Shown in pieces: positions 17,234 to 25,226 of a DNA stretch of 59,645 nt. Source of the DNA: Gemmatimonadota bacterium. GTDB lineage: Bacteria; Gemmatimonadota; Gemmatimonadetes; Longimicrobiales; Gaopeijiaceae. The notes below the pieces were generated by a model. That model did not search any database, was not told where the DNA came from, and saw nothing but the letters and a program-made list of their open reading frames with translations. Each line of letters begins with the position of its first letter. Within the stretch, counting starts at the first letter, position 1. Made by a program: the position numbers and the translations under genes. The stretch lies in the NCBI GenBank assembly GCA_003559555.1, contig PWLA01000005.1, positions 1 through 59,645 of the forward strand, read 5' to 3'.

Positions 17234-18682
17234 TCAGGTGACGTAGTCGGCCACCCGGACCCCGTAGCGGTTGGGGTCGGCGGTCTTGATGATGCTCCGG
17301 CGGGGCTCTCCGGTCCGGGGGTCGATCTGATCGAGGCGGGCCACCTTGGGCTCGGCCAGAGGCACGCCCATGGCGTCGGAGAGGATCTTCACCTCGGGCT
17401 GGTGCAGGCGAGCCGGATCCGGGTTGGCCCGGGTGACCACCGCCAACTCGAAGGTGTCCAGGATCACCAACGTGCCCACCGGATACACGCCGGTGGCCGT
17501 GATCAGGGCCTTCACAAGGACCGGATCGAATCCCCGGACCGGATTGTTGAGCATCTCCTTCAGGACCTCGTCGGGGGCAGCGGGGCGGTACTGATAGCTC
17601 CGGACCGAGGTACCGGCGTCGAAGGCGTCGGCCACCCCCACGATCCGGGAATAGAGTCCCATCTCCCGGGGCCGTTTGGAGGAGGGATACCCGGTGAGAT
17701 CCAGCTTCATGTGGTGCTCGTAGGCCATGAGCATCTGCCGGTACGGGATGTCCATGAAGCCGTGGAGCTCGAAGAGGAGTAGGAGCCCGTCGGCGGGATG
17801 CTCCCTCATCCGCTGCCAGTCCTCCTCACTCAGCTTGCCGGGCTTGTTCAGCGTCTCGCTGGGGATCCGCATCTTGCCCACATCGTGGAAGAGCGCCCCC
17901 AGCCCCAGCTCGTAGAGCTCGGACCGGCCCAGGCCCAGCCGCTGGCCGATGACCACCGAGAGGATGCACACATTCACCGAGTGGGTGAAGGTGTAGTCGT
18001 CGAACTCCCGGAGGTGGGTCATGGCCAGGATGGACGACTCGTTTGAGAGGACCTGGTCAACGATCCCCTGCACCGCCCGCTTGACCCTCCGGACGTTCAC
18101 CGCCCGGCCCAGGCGCACGTCGGTGAGGATGTCCCGGGCGGTCTGCACCCCCTTGGTGTACGTCTGCCGGGCGCCCTCCGCCGCCTCGTCGTCCGCTTCG
18201 ATCTCCACGTCGTCGCGGGCCTCCCGGGCCTGGATGTGCCGGACGGGCGTGCCGGCCAGATCGTCCCGGAAGGCGGCGAAGGGGTCCTCGGGATCGGGGG
18301 AGCGAAGCAGGAGGTTCAGGAAGGGCACCCACTCGTCCCCGGTGACCCCCTGTTGCACCACCACCTCTCCCACCCCGTGGCTCTGGAGGGTCCCGGCCAC
18401 CGAGCCGAAGGTGGAGTAGCTGCGCAGGTCCAGGCGGAGACGCTCCTCGTTCACGAAAAAGAAGTCGCCCACGAGCTGGAGCTCCAGGACGCCTTCCTCC
18501 TCCAGGAACCCCTGGAGGGTCTCCTGCAGCTCCTTCAGGGCCCGCTGGACCACCTCGTTGTCCAGCGGATAGAAGCGGAGGGCCCGAAGGGCACTGTAGA
18601 GCCCCGAGAGGATCCGCCGGCCCTCATCCTGCAGCGAGGGCCCGGCCACCACGGGAGGACGGACGCCGACGGAGTCAGCCAC
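17234..18682 (-). CDS. HD-GYP domain phosphodiesterase-like protein with shared N-terminal module
   Basis: The protein has 482 residues from a GTG with AGGAGG just upstream, overlapping the preceding gene by eight bases. Residues about 20-125 form a module also found in the neighbouring HEAT protein. The HD-GYP domain spans about 200-400: FHDVGKMRIP (His266-Asp267), YEHHMKLDLTGYP (His323, His324, Gly331-Tyr332-Pro333) and VADAFDAGTS. HD-GYP enzymes hydrolyse cyclic di-GMP. The usual HHE..DGTGYP box has Met325 for Glu and Leu329 for Gly, so catalysis is plausible but not certain. There is no membrane segment, so the protein should be cytoplasmic. It sits inside the trp cluster between the HEAT gene and trpA. 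Confidence 0.88.
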   Translation of the reverse strand: MADSVGVRPPVVAGPSLQDEGRRILSGLYSALRALRFYPLDNEVVQRALKELQETLQGFLEEEGVLELQLVGDFFFVNEERLRLDLRSYSTFGSVAGTLQSHGVGEVVVQQGVTGDEWVPFLNLLLRSPDPEDPFAAFRDDLAGTPVRHIQAREARDDVEIEADDEAAEGARQTYTKGVQTARDILTDVRLGRAVNVRRVKRAVQGIVDQVLSNESSILAMTHLREFDDYTFTHSVNVCILSVVIGQRLGLGRSELYELGLGALFHDVGKMRIPSETLNKPGKLSEEDWQRMREHPADGLLLLFELHGFMDIPYRQMLMAYEHHMKLDLTGYPSSKRPREMGLYSRIVGVADAFDAGTSVRSYQYRPAAPDEVLKEMLNNPVRGFDPVLVKALITATGVYPVGTLVILDTFELAVVTRANPDPARLHQPEVKILSDAMGVPLAEPKVARLDQIDPRTGEPRRSIIKTADPNRYGVRVADYVT

Positions 18683-20447
18683 GGTCCTCCTCCTGTTGGC
18701 CGGCCAGCACCCGCTTCACGGCGGTCCGGACCACGGGTTCGTCGTCCCCTCGGGCCCGCTCCACCTCCTGGATGGCCCGGGCGGCCCCCACCCGTCCCAG
18801 CGCCAACGCTGCGCAGGCCCGCATCTCCGGAGGCTCACGGCGACCCAGGAATCCCCGGTGGTTCAGGATCCGGGCCAGCAATCCGATGGCATCCTCGCCG
18901 GCCAGGTCCGCGAAGGCCTGGAAGAAGGCCAGCTTCTCGGTAATGTCGGCTTCCCGCATGTCCCGGTCCTCCAGGAGGTTCCGGAGGGAGGCAACGGCGG
19001 GGGTGTACTGAATCTCGGCCAGCACCCGTGCGGCCCCGATCCGAAGGTCCCGGTTCTCCCTCACCAGGCACCGCTCCACCGCCTCGGCCATGGCGGTGGT
19101 GGGAATGCGCCGGGCGGCATCCAGGACCGCCTCCAGGATCGAGGGAGAGCCCTCCTCCAGGAGGCGCACCAGGGTGGGGACCGCCGGTCGGTGTCGAAGG
19201 GCCCCCATGAGCCGCACGGCACCGGCCACCACCCCGTCGTCGGAGTGGGAGAGGAATCGGGCCAGGCGCTCCTCCTCACCCTCGGCCAGCTTCCGGATGG
19301 CGCGCTGGATCAGCTGGCGGGCCTCGGGACGGGACACCGCCTCGGCCCGGGCCAGAAGTGGGCCAAGCGCCCGGGGCTTGAGATGGCGGAGGAGAAGGGC
19401 CAGCGACTCGCCGTCATCGTCCACCGTCCCGGCCTCCACCGCCTGCACCAGCTCCCGCACCGACTCCGGCGAGGAGAACTCCTCCATGAGCTTCTCCGCC
19501 GAGGCGAATCCCTCCTCGGAGAGGGCCTGGGGACGCTTCCGTACCTTCTCCAGCTCATTCAGGAGTCGTGCCGCGTGCCGGAGGGAGCCCTGGGCCAGGA
19601 AGGTGGGAAGGAGCTGCTGGATGGCCGCCAGGATCTCCTCCTCCCGCTTCCGGGCATACTCCCGGTCCTCCAGCCGGTCGAAGAGGGCGTTGAGAACGTC
19701 GGTGCGAGTATCCCGCCGCATCTCCTTGCGGTACTGGTCCTCCAGGTACGAACGCTCCCGCTCGTCCAGGGCGTAGAGGGTGGGGTTGAAGTCCTCGGTC
19801 CGGATGGCCCGGAGGTCGTCCAGGGCCGTGGCGTCGGTGACGGCCCTGGCGAAGTCCTCCTCGCCCGGCGCGTCCTCGCCTAGCTCGCCCTCCAGGATCT
19901 CCCGGATGTCCACCTCCGATGGATCCGGGTCGTCCGGGGCCCTCAGCAGCGTGCCCTCAGGGAGGAGATCCACGGCGCTGTAGCCCAGGTGGTCCAGGTT
20001 CAGGTCCCAGAGGAGGGTCACCAGGTCGTCCTCCTCCTGCCGGGCTGACCGGACCCGGTGGAGCACATCCAGGAGGATGTCCAGCTCCTCATCCTCCACA
20101 CCCCGCCGGAACGTGAGGTCGCGGACGCCGTCCCGGTAGAGGAGGAAGGCCAACGAGCCGGAGCGGGTCTCCTCCCGATAGACCTCCTCCCCCATCCAGA
20201 CGAAGCGGTCCTCCTCCACCAGGACCTGCAACTGATCCCGGGTCTCCCAGATGCGGCGGAAGGCATCTCTCAGGTTTTCGACGAAGCGCTTGTAGACCGG
20301 GTTGTCCCGGTCGTAGAGCTGGTAGGAGCGGAGGGCCTTCGCGAGGGTGAGGAACAGGTCCCGCACGACCCCCACCGGAAGGGAGGAGGGATCCTCCCAG
20401 TCGATGGCGCCTGTGATGGGTCCGGCTTCCGGGGAAGTTTCCGACAC
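18675..20447 (-). CDS. HEAT-repeat protein sharing an N-terminal module with the HD-GYP protein
   Basis: The protein has 590 residues from a GTG preceded by GGAG at good distance. Residues about 28-135 resemble the N-terminal module of the HD-GYP neighbour (LAKALRSYQLYDRDNPVYKR, then DGVRDLTFRRGVEDEEL). A charged linker and a helical region follow (about 190-330). The C-terminal 260 residues are HEAT or PBS-lyase-type repeats: VRLMGALRHRPAVPTLVRLL, IGAARVLAEIQYTPAVASL, ACAALALGRVGAARAIQEV. HEAT repeats bind protein partners. A partner for the HD-GYP protein is a sensible guess, supported by the eight-base gene overlap. It is soluble, with no enzyme motif seen. Confidence 0.8.
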   Translation of the reverse strand: MSETSPEAGPITGAIDWEDPSSLPVGVVRDLFLTLAKALRSYQLYDRDNPVYKRFVENLRDAFRRIWETRDQLQVLVEEDRFVWMGEEVYREETRSGSLAFLLYRDGVRDLTFRRGVEDEELDILLDVLHRVRSARQEEDDLVTLLWDLNLDHLGYSAVDLLPEGTLLRAPDDPDPSEVDIREILEGELGEDAPGEEDFARAVTDATALDDLRAIRTEDFNPTLYALDERERSYLEDQYRKEMRRDTRTDVLNALFDRLEDREYARKREEEILAAIQQLLPTFLAQGSLRHAARLLNELEKVRKRPQALSEEGFASAEKLMEEFSSPESVRELVQAVEAGTVDDDGESLALLLRHLKPRALGPLLARAEAVSRPEARQLIQRAIRKLAEGEEERLARFLSHSDDGVVAGAVRLMGALRHRPAVPTLVRLLEEGSPSILEAVLDAARRIPTTAMAEAVERCLVRENRDLRIGAARVLAEIQYTPAVASLRNLLEDRDMREADITEKLAFFQAFADLAGEDAIGLLARILNHRGFLGRREPPEMRACAALALGRVGAARAIQEVERARGDDEPVVRTAVKRVLAGQQEEDRG

Positions 20448-20500
20448 GACCGTCTCCGAGTTGCCACCCTTGGTCGGGGATCCGGGGCCGCCCCCGTGGC

Positions 20501-21703
20501 TCAGAGTAGAGATCCTCGTCCCTCCGCCCGAGCCACGTGGGCCACGTCCTTGTCTCCCCGCCCGCTAAGGCAGAGCACCACGGGACCCTCCCGGGTCTCG
20601 CGGCGTCCCTGTTCCAGAAGATACGCCACGGCGTGAGCCGTCTCCAGAGCCGGAATGATCCCTTCCAGCTCGGCGAGGCGGTGGAAGCCGACCAACGCTC
20701 GCTCGTCGTCCACCGCCACGTAGTGGGCCCGGCCCGAGTCCTTCAAAAAGGAATGCTCGGGGCCCACCCCGGGGTAGTCCAACCCCGCTGAGATGGAGTG
20801 GGCCGGCGCCACCTGACCATCTTCATCCTGCAGAAGATACGACAGCGCACCGTGGAGCACACCGGGCCGCCCTGCAGAAAGTGAGGCGGAGTGGTGTCCG
20901 CTGGCAATCCCCTCCCCTGCCGCCTCCACGCCCACCAGCCGCACGTCCGGGTCATCCACGAAGGGGTGGAAGATCCCCATGGCATTGGATCCACCGCCCA
21001 CGCATGCCACCACCGATGCCGGCAGTCGGCCCTCCAGCTCCAGGATCTGTTCCCGGGTTTCCCTGCCGATCACCGCCTGAAAGTCCCGGACCATGCGAGG
21101 GAACGGGGCCGGACCCACCACCGACCCGATGATGTAGTGGGTGTCCTCGACCCGGGTCACCCAGTCGCGGATCGCCTCGTTGGTGGCGTCCTTCAGGGTC
21201 CGGGTTCCTGAATCCACCGATCGTACCTCGGCGCCCAGAAGCTCCATGCGGAAGACGTTCAGCGCCTGCCGTTCCACGTCCTCGGCCCCCATGTAGACCA
21301 CACACTCCAGATCGAAGAGGGCGCAGGCGGTGGCGGTGGCCACCCCGTGCTGCCCGGCCCCGGTCTCGGCGATGATCCGCTTCTTGCCCATCCGCCGGGC
21401 CAGCAGGGCCTGTCCGATGGTGTTGTTGATCTTGTGGGCGCCGGTGTGGTTCAGGTCCTCGCGCTTGAGGTAGATGGGTCCCCCACCCACCTCCGCCTCC
21501 AGACGGCGGGCCCGGGTCAGGGGAGAGGGACGTCCCACGTAATCCCGGAGGAGGGCTTCGAACTCGTCCGAAAACTCCGGGTCGGCCTGGGCGGCGGCGT
21601 AGGCCTCGTCCAGCTCGTCCAGGGCGGCGATGAGGGTCTCGGGCACGTAGCGGCCGCCGAAGGGGCCAAAGCGGGTCGATGTATCGGCCTGCGAAATCGT
21701 CAT
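20501..21703 (-). CDS. trpB: Tryptophan synthase beta chain
   Basis: The protein has 400 residues, of the TrpB1 type. The pyridoxal-phosphate lysine is in [15 protein letters not shown], the phosphate-binding glycines are in [12 protein letters not shown], and [17 protein letters not shown] is typical. It condenses indole with serine to make tryptophan. The ATG overlaps the trpF stop, giving a tight trpC-F-B run; the next gene downstream, 53 bases on, is the HEAT-repeat gene and not trpA. Confidence 0.97.
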   Translation of the reverse strand: MTISQADTSTRFGPFGGRYVPETLIAALDELDEAYAAAQADPEFSDEFEALLRDYVGRPSPLTRARRLEAEVGGGPIYLKREDLNHTGAHKINNTIGQALLARRMGKKRIIAETGAGQHGVATATACALFDLECVVYMGAEDVERQALNVFRMELLGAEVRSVDSGTRTLKDATNEAIRDWVTRVEDTHYIIGSVVGPAPFPRMVRDFQAVIGRETREQILELEGRLPASVVACVGGGSNAMGIFHPFVDDPDVRLVGVEAAGEGIASGHHSASLSAGRPGVLHGALSYLLQDEDGQVAPAHSISAGLDYPGVGPEHSFLKDSGRAHYVAVDDERALVGFHRLAELEGIIPALETAHAVAYLLEQGRRETREGPVVLCLSGRGDKDVAHVARAEGRGSLL

Positions 21704-22407
21704 TGGGTCTCCGTACGGTCCACTTGCTGCGACGGATCGGGTTCGTGGGTCGCCGACGTCCGGGCCCGGCGCACGAAGTCGGCCACGAGCTCCGGAGCCT
21801 TCACCCCCGGTTCACTCTCCACGCCCGAGCTCACGTCCACGATGTCCGGGCGGAGTCGCTGAACCGCCACGGCCACGTTTTCAGGGGCCAGGCCCCCGGC
21901 TACGCCCACCTGCAGCTCCACGGGAATCCGGGAACGGACGGCCTCCAGGGCCTCCCACGGAAACCGGGTGCCGGTGCCGCCCAGCTGATCAGGGTGCCAG
22001 CCGTCCAGGAGAAGGGCGTGGGCCACCCCGTGGTACCGGCCCACCGCCGCCTCGATCTCCTCCACGGAGCGGACCCGGACCGCCTTCCAGAGTTCCCAGC
22101 CCCCCTCCTCCGCCAACGCCTGCAGGAGCTCCGGCGGCTCATGGCCGTGGAGCTGGAGGACCGAGGCCCCGGCCCGGCGCGCCGCTTCCACGAGCCGCGC
22201 CACCGGAAGATCGGCCACCACCAGCGCCAGGGGAAGCCCGGCCGCCTGACCGATCTGGTCAGCCTGCTCCGGTGAGACCGCCCGGGGCGAGGACTCCACC
22301 AGGACCGCCCCCACCACGTCGGCACCGGCCCGGGCGGCCACGCGGGCGTCGGCGGCGCGAGTGAGCCCGCAGATCTTCACCCGCATGGAGCGGCGGGGAG
22401 GGCTCAC
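21700..22407 (-). CDS. trpF: Phosphoribosylanthranilate isomerase
   Basis: The protein has 235 residues. The family signatures are [12 protein letters not shown] near the N-terminus with the catalytic cysteine, [41 protein letters not shown] and [14 protein letters not shown]. It converts phosphoribosylanthranilate to the carboxyphenylamino sugar phosphate in tryptophan synthesis. It starts at a GTG whose GTGA overlaps the trpC stop. A second start, the ATG at 22386, is possible but loses the overlap. Confidence 0.96.
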   Translation of the reverse strand: MSPPRRSMRVKICGLTRAADARVAARAGADVVGAVLVESSPRAVSPEQADQIGQAAGLPLALVVADLPVARLVEAARRAGASVLQLHGHEPPELLQALAEEGGWELWKAVRVRSVEEIEAAVGRYHGVAHALLLDGWHPDQLGGTGTRFPWEALEAVRSRIPVELQVGVAGGLAPENVAVAVQRLRPDIVDVSSGVESEPGVKAPELVADFVRRARTSATHEPDPSQQVDRTETQ

Positions 22408-23240
22408 GGCCTCCGGCCCTCCGGGGCCCCGTCAGCCGCCGGGGTCGGCACGCCCGAGAGCCCCCGGGCGGCGGTCTCCGGATCGCCGGCGCGGACCAGG
22501 GCCTCTCCCACCAGGACGGCGTCCACGCCCCGGATCGCCAGCCGCTCCACTTCCTCCCGGGTGGAGATCCCGCTCTCCGAGACCAGGGTCACCTCCGGGG
22601 GAATCCGGTCGGCCAGCCCCAGGGTCACCTCCAGATCGGTCTGGAAGGTCCGGAGGTCCCGGTTGTTGACCCCCACCACAGTGGCGCCCTGCCGGAGGGC
22701 CCGCTCCAGCTCCTCCCGCTGGTGGACTTCCACCAGCGCCGCCATTCCCAGCTCCTGGGCCAGGAGGCGGAAGTCCCGCAGGCGATCGTCGTCCAGGATC
22801 CGGACGATGAGGAGGATGGCGTCCGCCCCTGCGGCCCGGGCTTCGTAGATCTGCCGCGGATCGATGACGAAGTCCTTGCGCAGGAGGGGAAGCTCCACCC
22901 GTCCCCGGACCGCCCGCAGGTCGTCCAGCGATCCCTCAAAGTAGGTCCGGTCGGTGAGGACCGAGATCGCCCGGGCGCCTCCGGCCTCGTACGCCGCCGC
23001 CTGCACGGTGGGATCCAGCTCCGGGCGCATGGCCCCGGCTCCGGGCGAGCGCCGCTTCACCTCGGCAATGAGAGAGACGGACCCGGGAAACGCCAGCGCT
23101 CCGGCGAAGTCCCGCGGGGGTGCGGCCTCCTTCGCCGCCGCCCGGAGCTCGGCCTCCGGAAGTCCCTCCACCTCGCTCCGCTTCGTGTCGACGATGCGGT
23201 GGAGGATGTCGTCACGGCGACGGGAGGCACTGGCAGACAC
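22404..23240 (-). CDS. trpC: Indole-3-glycerol phosphate synthase
   Basis: The protein has 278 residues. It shows LIAEVKRRSPGAGAM with the catalytic Lys, ISVLTDRTYFEGSLDDL, LPLLRKDFVIDPRQIYEAR, GVNNRDLRTFQTD and LVSESGISTREEV. It closes the indole ring to give indole-3-glycerol phosphate. It starts at a GTG with AAGGAG five bases upstream. The gene is divergent from lexA across only 95 bases, so the trp genes and lexA may share regulation. The C-terminus is a short low-complexity tail. Confidence 0.97.
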   Translation of the reverse strand: MSASASRRRDDILHRIVDTKRSEVEGLPEAELRAAAKEAAPPRDFAGALAFPGSVSLIAEVKRRSPGAGAMRPELDPTVQAAAYEAGGARAISVLTDRTYFEGSLDDLRAVRGRVELPLLRKDFVIDPRQIYEARAAGADAILLIVRILDDDRLRDFRLLAQELGMAALVEVHQREELERALRQGATVVGVNNRDLRTFQTDLEVTLGLADRIPPEVTLVSESGISTREEVERLAIRGVDAVLVGEALVRAGDPETAARGLSGVPTPAADGAPEGRRP

Positions 23241-23249
23241 GGAAGCTCC

Positions 23250-23278
23250 TTGCGTTTCGGGTAACCTTCGGGTATAAT
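23250..23278 (+). promoter_or_regulatory. lexA promoter
   Basis: TTGCGT (23250-23255) and a perfect TATAAT (23273-23278) are 17 bases apart. Transcription would start near 23285, about 50 bases before the lexA ATG, leaving room for its AGGAGG. Confidence 0.7.
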
Positions 23279-23297
23279 CCCTTCGGCTCCTCTTCGG
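23256..23297. promoter_or_regulatory. Candidate LexA operator: two TTCGG-N6-TTCGG direct repeats
   Basis: TTCGG occurs at 23256-23260, 23267-23271, 23282-23286 and 23293-23297. That gives two pairs, each with an 11-base start-to-start distance, bracketing the -10 box. Alphaproteobacterial LexA boxes (GTTC-N7-GTTC) are also direct repeats with an 11-base period. LexA normally represses itself, so an operator is expected exactly here. The same DNA is upstream of trpC on the other strand. Confidence 0.5.
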
Positions 23298-23335
23298 ATC
23301 CGGAGGGGCGGGACTCTACACCGCAGGAGGCGGAG

Positions 23336-23944
23336 ATGGCACTGACCAAGAGACAGAAGCTGATCCTGGACTTCATCGGAGACTACATCAAGTCCAACGG
23401 GTACGCTCCCAGCTTCGAGGAGATCGGGGAGGCCTTCGGATACACCTCCCTGGCCACGGTGCACGAACATGTAAGCAATCTGGAGCGAAAGGGCTACATC
23501 CGGAAGGCCTACAACCAGAGTCGCTCCATCGAGCTGGTGGAGCAGAACGCCCAACCCGGCGCCGTGGAGCTCCCGCTCCTGGGGGAGGTGGCCGCGGGCC
23601 AGCCCATCGAGGCCATCCCCGACTCGGAGACGATCCTCGTCCCCCCGGATCTTCTGCGGAAGCGGGGGGAGAACTACGTGCTCCGCGTGGTGGGCGACTC
23701 CATGATCGACGAGCAGATCCGGGACGGCGACTACATCATCGTGAACAACCGCCCCACCGCCGAGGAGGGGGAGATGGTGGTGGCGCTGGTGGACGGAGAA
23801 TCGGCCACCGTGAAGAAGCTCTACCGGGAGCCCGACGGCCGCATCCGCCTTCAACCAGCCAATGAGGCCCTCTCACCCCAGTACTTCGACGCGGACCAGG
23901 TGGCCATCCAGGGCATCGTGGTGGGCGTGATCCGGCGGTACTGA
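23336..23944 (+). CDS. lexA: SOS-response repressor LexA
   Basis: The protein has 202 residues from the ATG at 23336, which has AGGAGG five bases upstream; longer in-frame starts run into trpC and are rejected. The N-terminal winged helix (about 1-65: YIKSNGYAPSFEEIGEAFGY) binds DNA. The self-cleavage site is the Ala-Gly in GEVAAGQPIEA. The catalytic serine is in GDSMIDEQIRDGDY and the lysine in ESATVKKLYRE, so S24-type autolysis should work. It represses DNA-damage genes until RecA filaments trigger cleavage. It is divergent from trpC and convergent with trpD. Confidence 0.96.
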   Translation: MALTKRQKLILDFIGDYIKSNGYAPSFEEIGEAFGYTSLATVHEHVSNLERKGYIRKAYNQSRSIELVEQNAQPGAVELPLLGEVAAGQPIEAIPDSETILVPPDLLRKRGENYVLRVVGDSMIDEQIRDGDYIIVNNRPTAEEGEMVVALVDGESATVKKLYREPDGRIRLQPANEALSPQYFDADQVAIQGIVVGVIRRY

Positions 23945-24006
23945 CCCATGCGAAACACCTTTCTCGTCGGCACTCGGACCCGTCGCGACACCCGATACCT
24001 GGTGGT

Positions 24007-24026
24007 GGGGACGGCCAACCGTCCTC
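24007..24026. terminator. Hairpin between convergent lexA and trpD
   Basis: GGACGG (24009-24014) and CCGTCC (24019-24024) pair around CCAA, and the stem can extend to 24007 and 24026. A pyrimidine-rich run follows on the plus strand. It lies in the 125-base convergent gap 23945-24069, which I judge otherwise non-coding. Confidence 0.4.
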
Positions 24027-24069
24027 CCTTCCCCGGACCATGGACGCTCCAGGCGGTGGTGCAGGGGGA

Positions 24070-25104
24070 TCAGCCCTGCTCCGCCTCCCGGCCGGAGACC
24101 TCCACCAGGAGCTCCAGCGTCCGGAGAGCGGCGCCTGAGTCCAACGCCTCCGCCGCCCGCTCCACCCCCTCCCGAAGCCCCTCGGCCACCCCGGCCACGT
24201 AGAGTGCCGCCGCCGCGTTCAGGAGGGTCACGGTACGGGCACCGCCCTGGTCGTCGCCTGTCAGAACCCGGCGGATCAGCTCGGCGTTCTCATCCGGGTC
24301 CCCCCCGGCGATCTCCTCCTCGGAGGTCCGGGAGAGTCCCAGACTCTCGGGGGTGATCCGGTAGCTCCGGAGCTCCCCGCCCCTCAGCTCCATGATCCGG
24401 GTGTCTCCCAGAGGGCTCAACTCGTCCATTCCCGGGAGCCCGTGCACCACCAGGGCCCGCTCGTGCTGGAGCTGCCGCAGGGCTTCCGCCACCAGGGAGA
24501 GGAGGTCCGGGTCGGCCACCCCCACCACCTGCCGGCGGACTCCCGCCGGGTTCGTGAGGGGACCCAGGATGTTCATGATGGTCGGAATCCCCAGCTCCCG
24601 CCTCACCGGTCCCACGTGTCGCATGGCCGGATGCAAAAGCGGAGCGAACATGAAGACGATCCCCACCTGGTCCAGGGTCCGGCTCATGGCGTCGGGAGAG
24701 AGCTGAATGGTCACCCCCAGCGACTCCAGCACGTCCGCGCTCCCACTCCGGGAGGTGAAGGAGCGGTTTCCGTGCTTCGCCACCCGGGCCCCGGCACCGG
24801 CGGCCACCAGGGCCGCCGCAGTGGAGATGTTGAAGGTGGTGACCTCGCCGCCTCCGGTCCCGCAGGTGTCCACCAGCCTGGACGGATCCACCGAGCTCAC
24901 CGGCACCATGGCGCGCCGCAGGGCCCGGACTCCCCCGGCCACCTCGGACGCGGCGTGGCCCCGGGCCCGAAGCCCGGTGAGGAGGGCCGCCACCTGCACC
25001 GGCGACGCCCCACCCTCCATGATCTGGTGGAAGGCGGCCTCGGCCTCCTCCATGTTCAGGTGGTCACCTGCGGCCACCCTGGCGATGAGCTGCGACAACT
25101 CCAT
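24070..25104 (-). CDS. trpD: Anthranilate phosphoribosyltransferase
   Basis: The protein has 344 residues. It shows VDTCGTGGGEVTTFNISTA for the pyrophosphate-binding loop, VAKHGNRSFTSRSGSADVLE, FMFAPLLHPAMRHVGPVR and LGPLTNPAGVRRQVVGV. It transfers the phosphoribosyl group from PRPP to anthranilate. It is separated from trpC by lexA, so the trp genes form at least two units, and trpE and trpG must lie elsewhere. It has its own promoter. Confidence 0.97.
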   Translation of the reverse strand: MELSQLIARVAAGDHLNMEEAEAAFHQIMEGGASPVQVAALLTGLRARGHAASEVAGGVRALRRAMVPVSSVDPSRLVDTCGTGGGEVTTFNISTAAALVAAGAGARVAKHGNRSFTSRSGSADVLESLGVTIQLSPDAMSRTLDQVGIVFMFAPLLHPAMRHVGPVRRELGIPTIMNILGPLTNPAGVRRQVVGVADPDLLSLVAEALRQLQHERALVVHGLPGMDELSPLGDTRIMELRGGELRSYRITPESLGLSRTSEEEIAGGDPDENAELIRRVLTGDDQGGARTVTLLNAAAALYVAGVAEGLREGVERAAEALDSGAALRTLELLVEVSGREAEQG

Positions 25105-25157
25105 GGGCTGGAACGCCTCCCTCCTGGGCGATACGAACGTGCGGAATCCAGGATGGC

Positions 25158-25186
25158 ACGGTACACCGGCTGAGCGGCGGGGTCAA
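25158..25186 (-). promoter_or_regulatory. trpD promoter
   Basis: On the minus strand TTGACC (25186-25181) is followed after 17 bases by TACCGT (25163-25158). The leader to the ATG at 25104 would be about 47 bases and contains AGGAGGGAGG. It stands back to back with the truA promoter, the two -35 boxes being six bases apart. Confidence 0.6.
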
Positions 25187-25192
25187 CCACGC

Positions 25193-25220
25193 TTGACAGG
25201 GTCCCTGCCCCCCCTACCTT
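25193..25220 (+). promoter_or_regulatory. truA promoter, probably giving a leaderless transcript
   Basis: A perfect TTGACA (25193-25198) is followed after 16 bases by TACCTT (25215-25220). The GTG start codon begins seven bases after the -10 box, where transcription would start, and there is no Shine-Dalgarno sequence. Confidence 0.6.
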
Positions 25221-25226
25221 TCCGAC

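Noticed and set aside
23948-24202. 84-codon plus-strand frame after lexA
   Set aside because: Its second half is antisense to trpD, no family is recognisable, and the gap contains a hairpin that fits a terminator.
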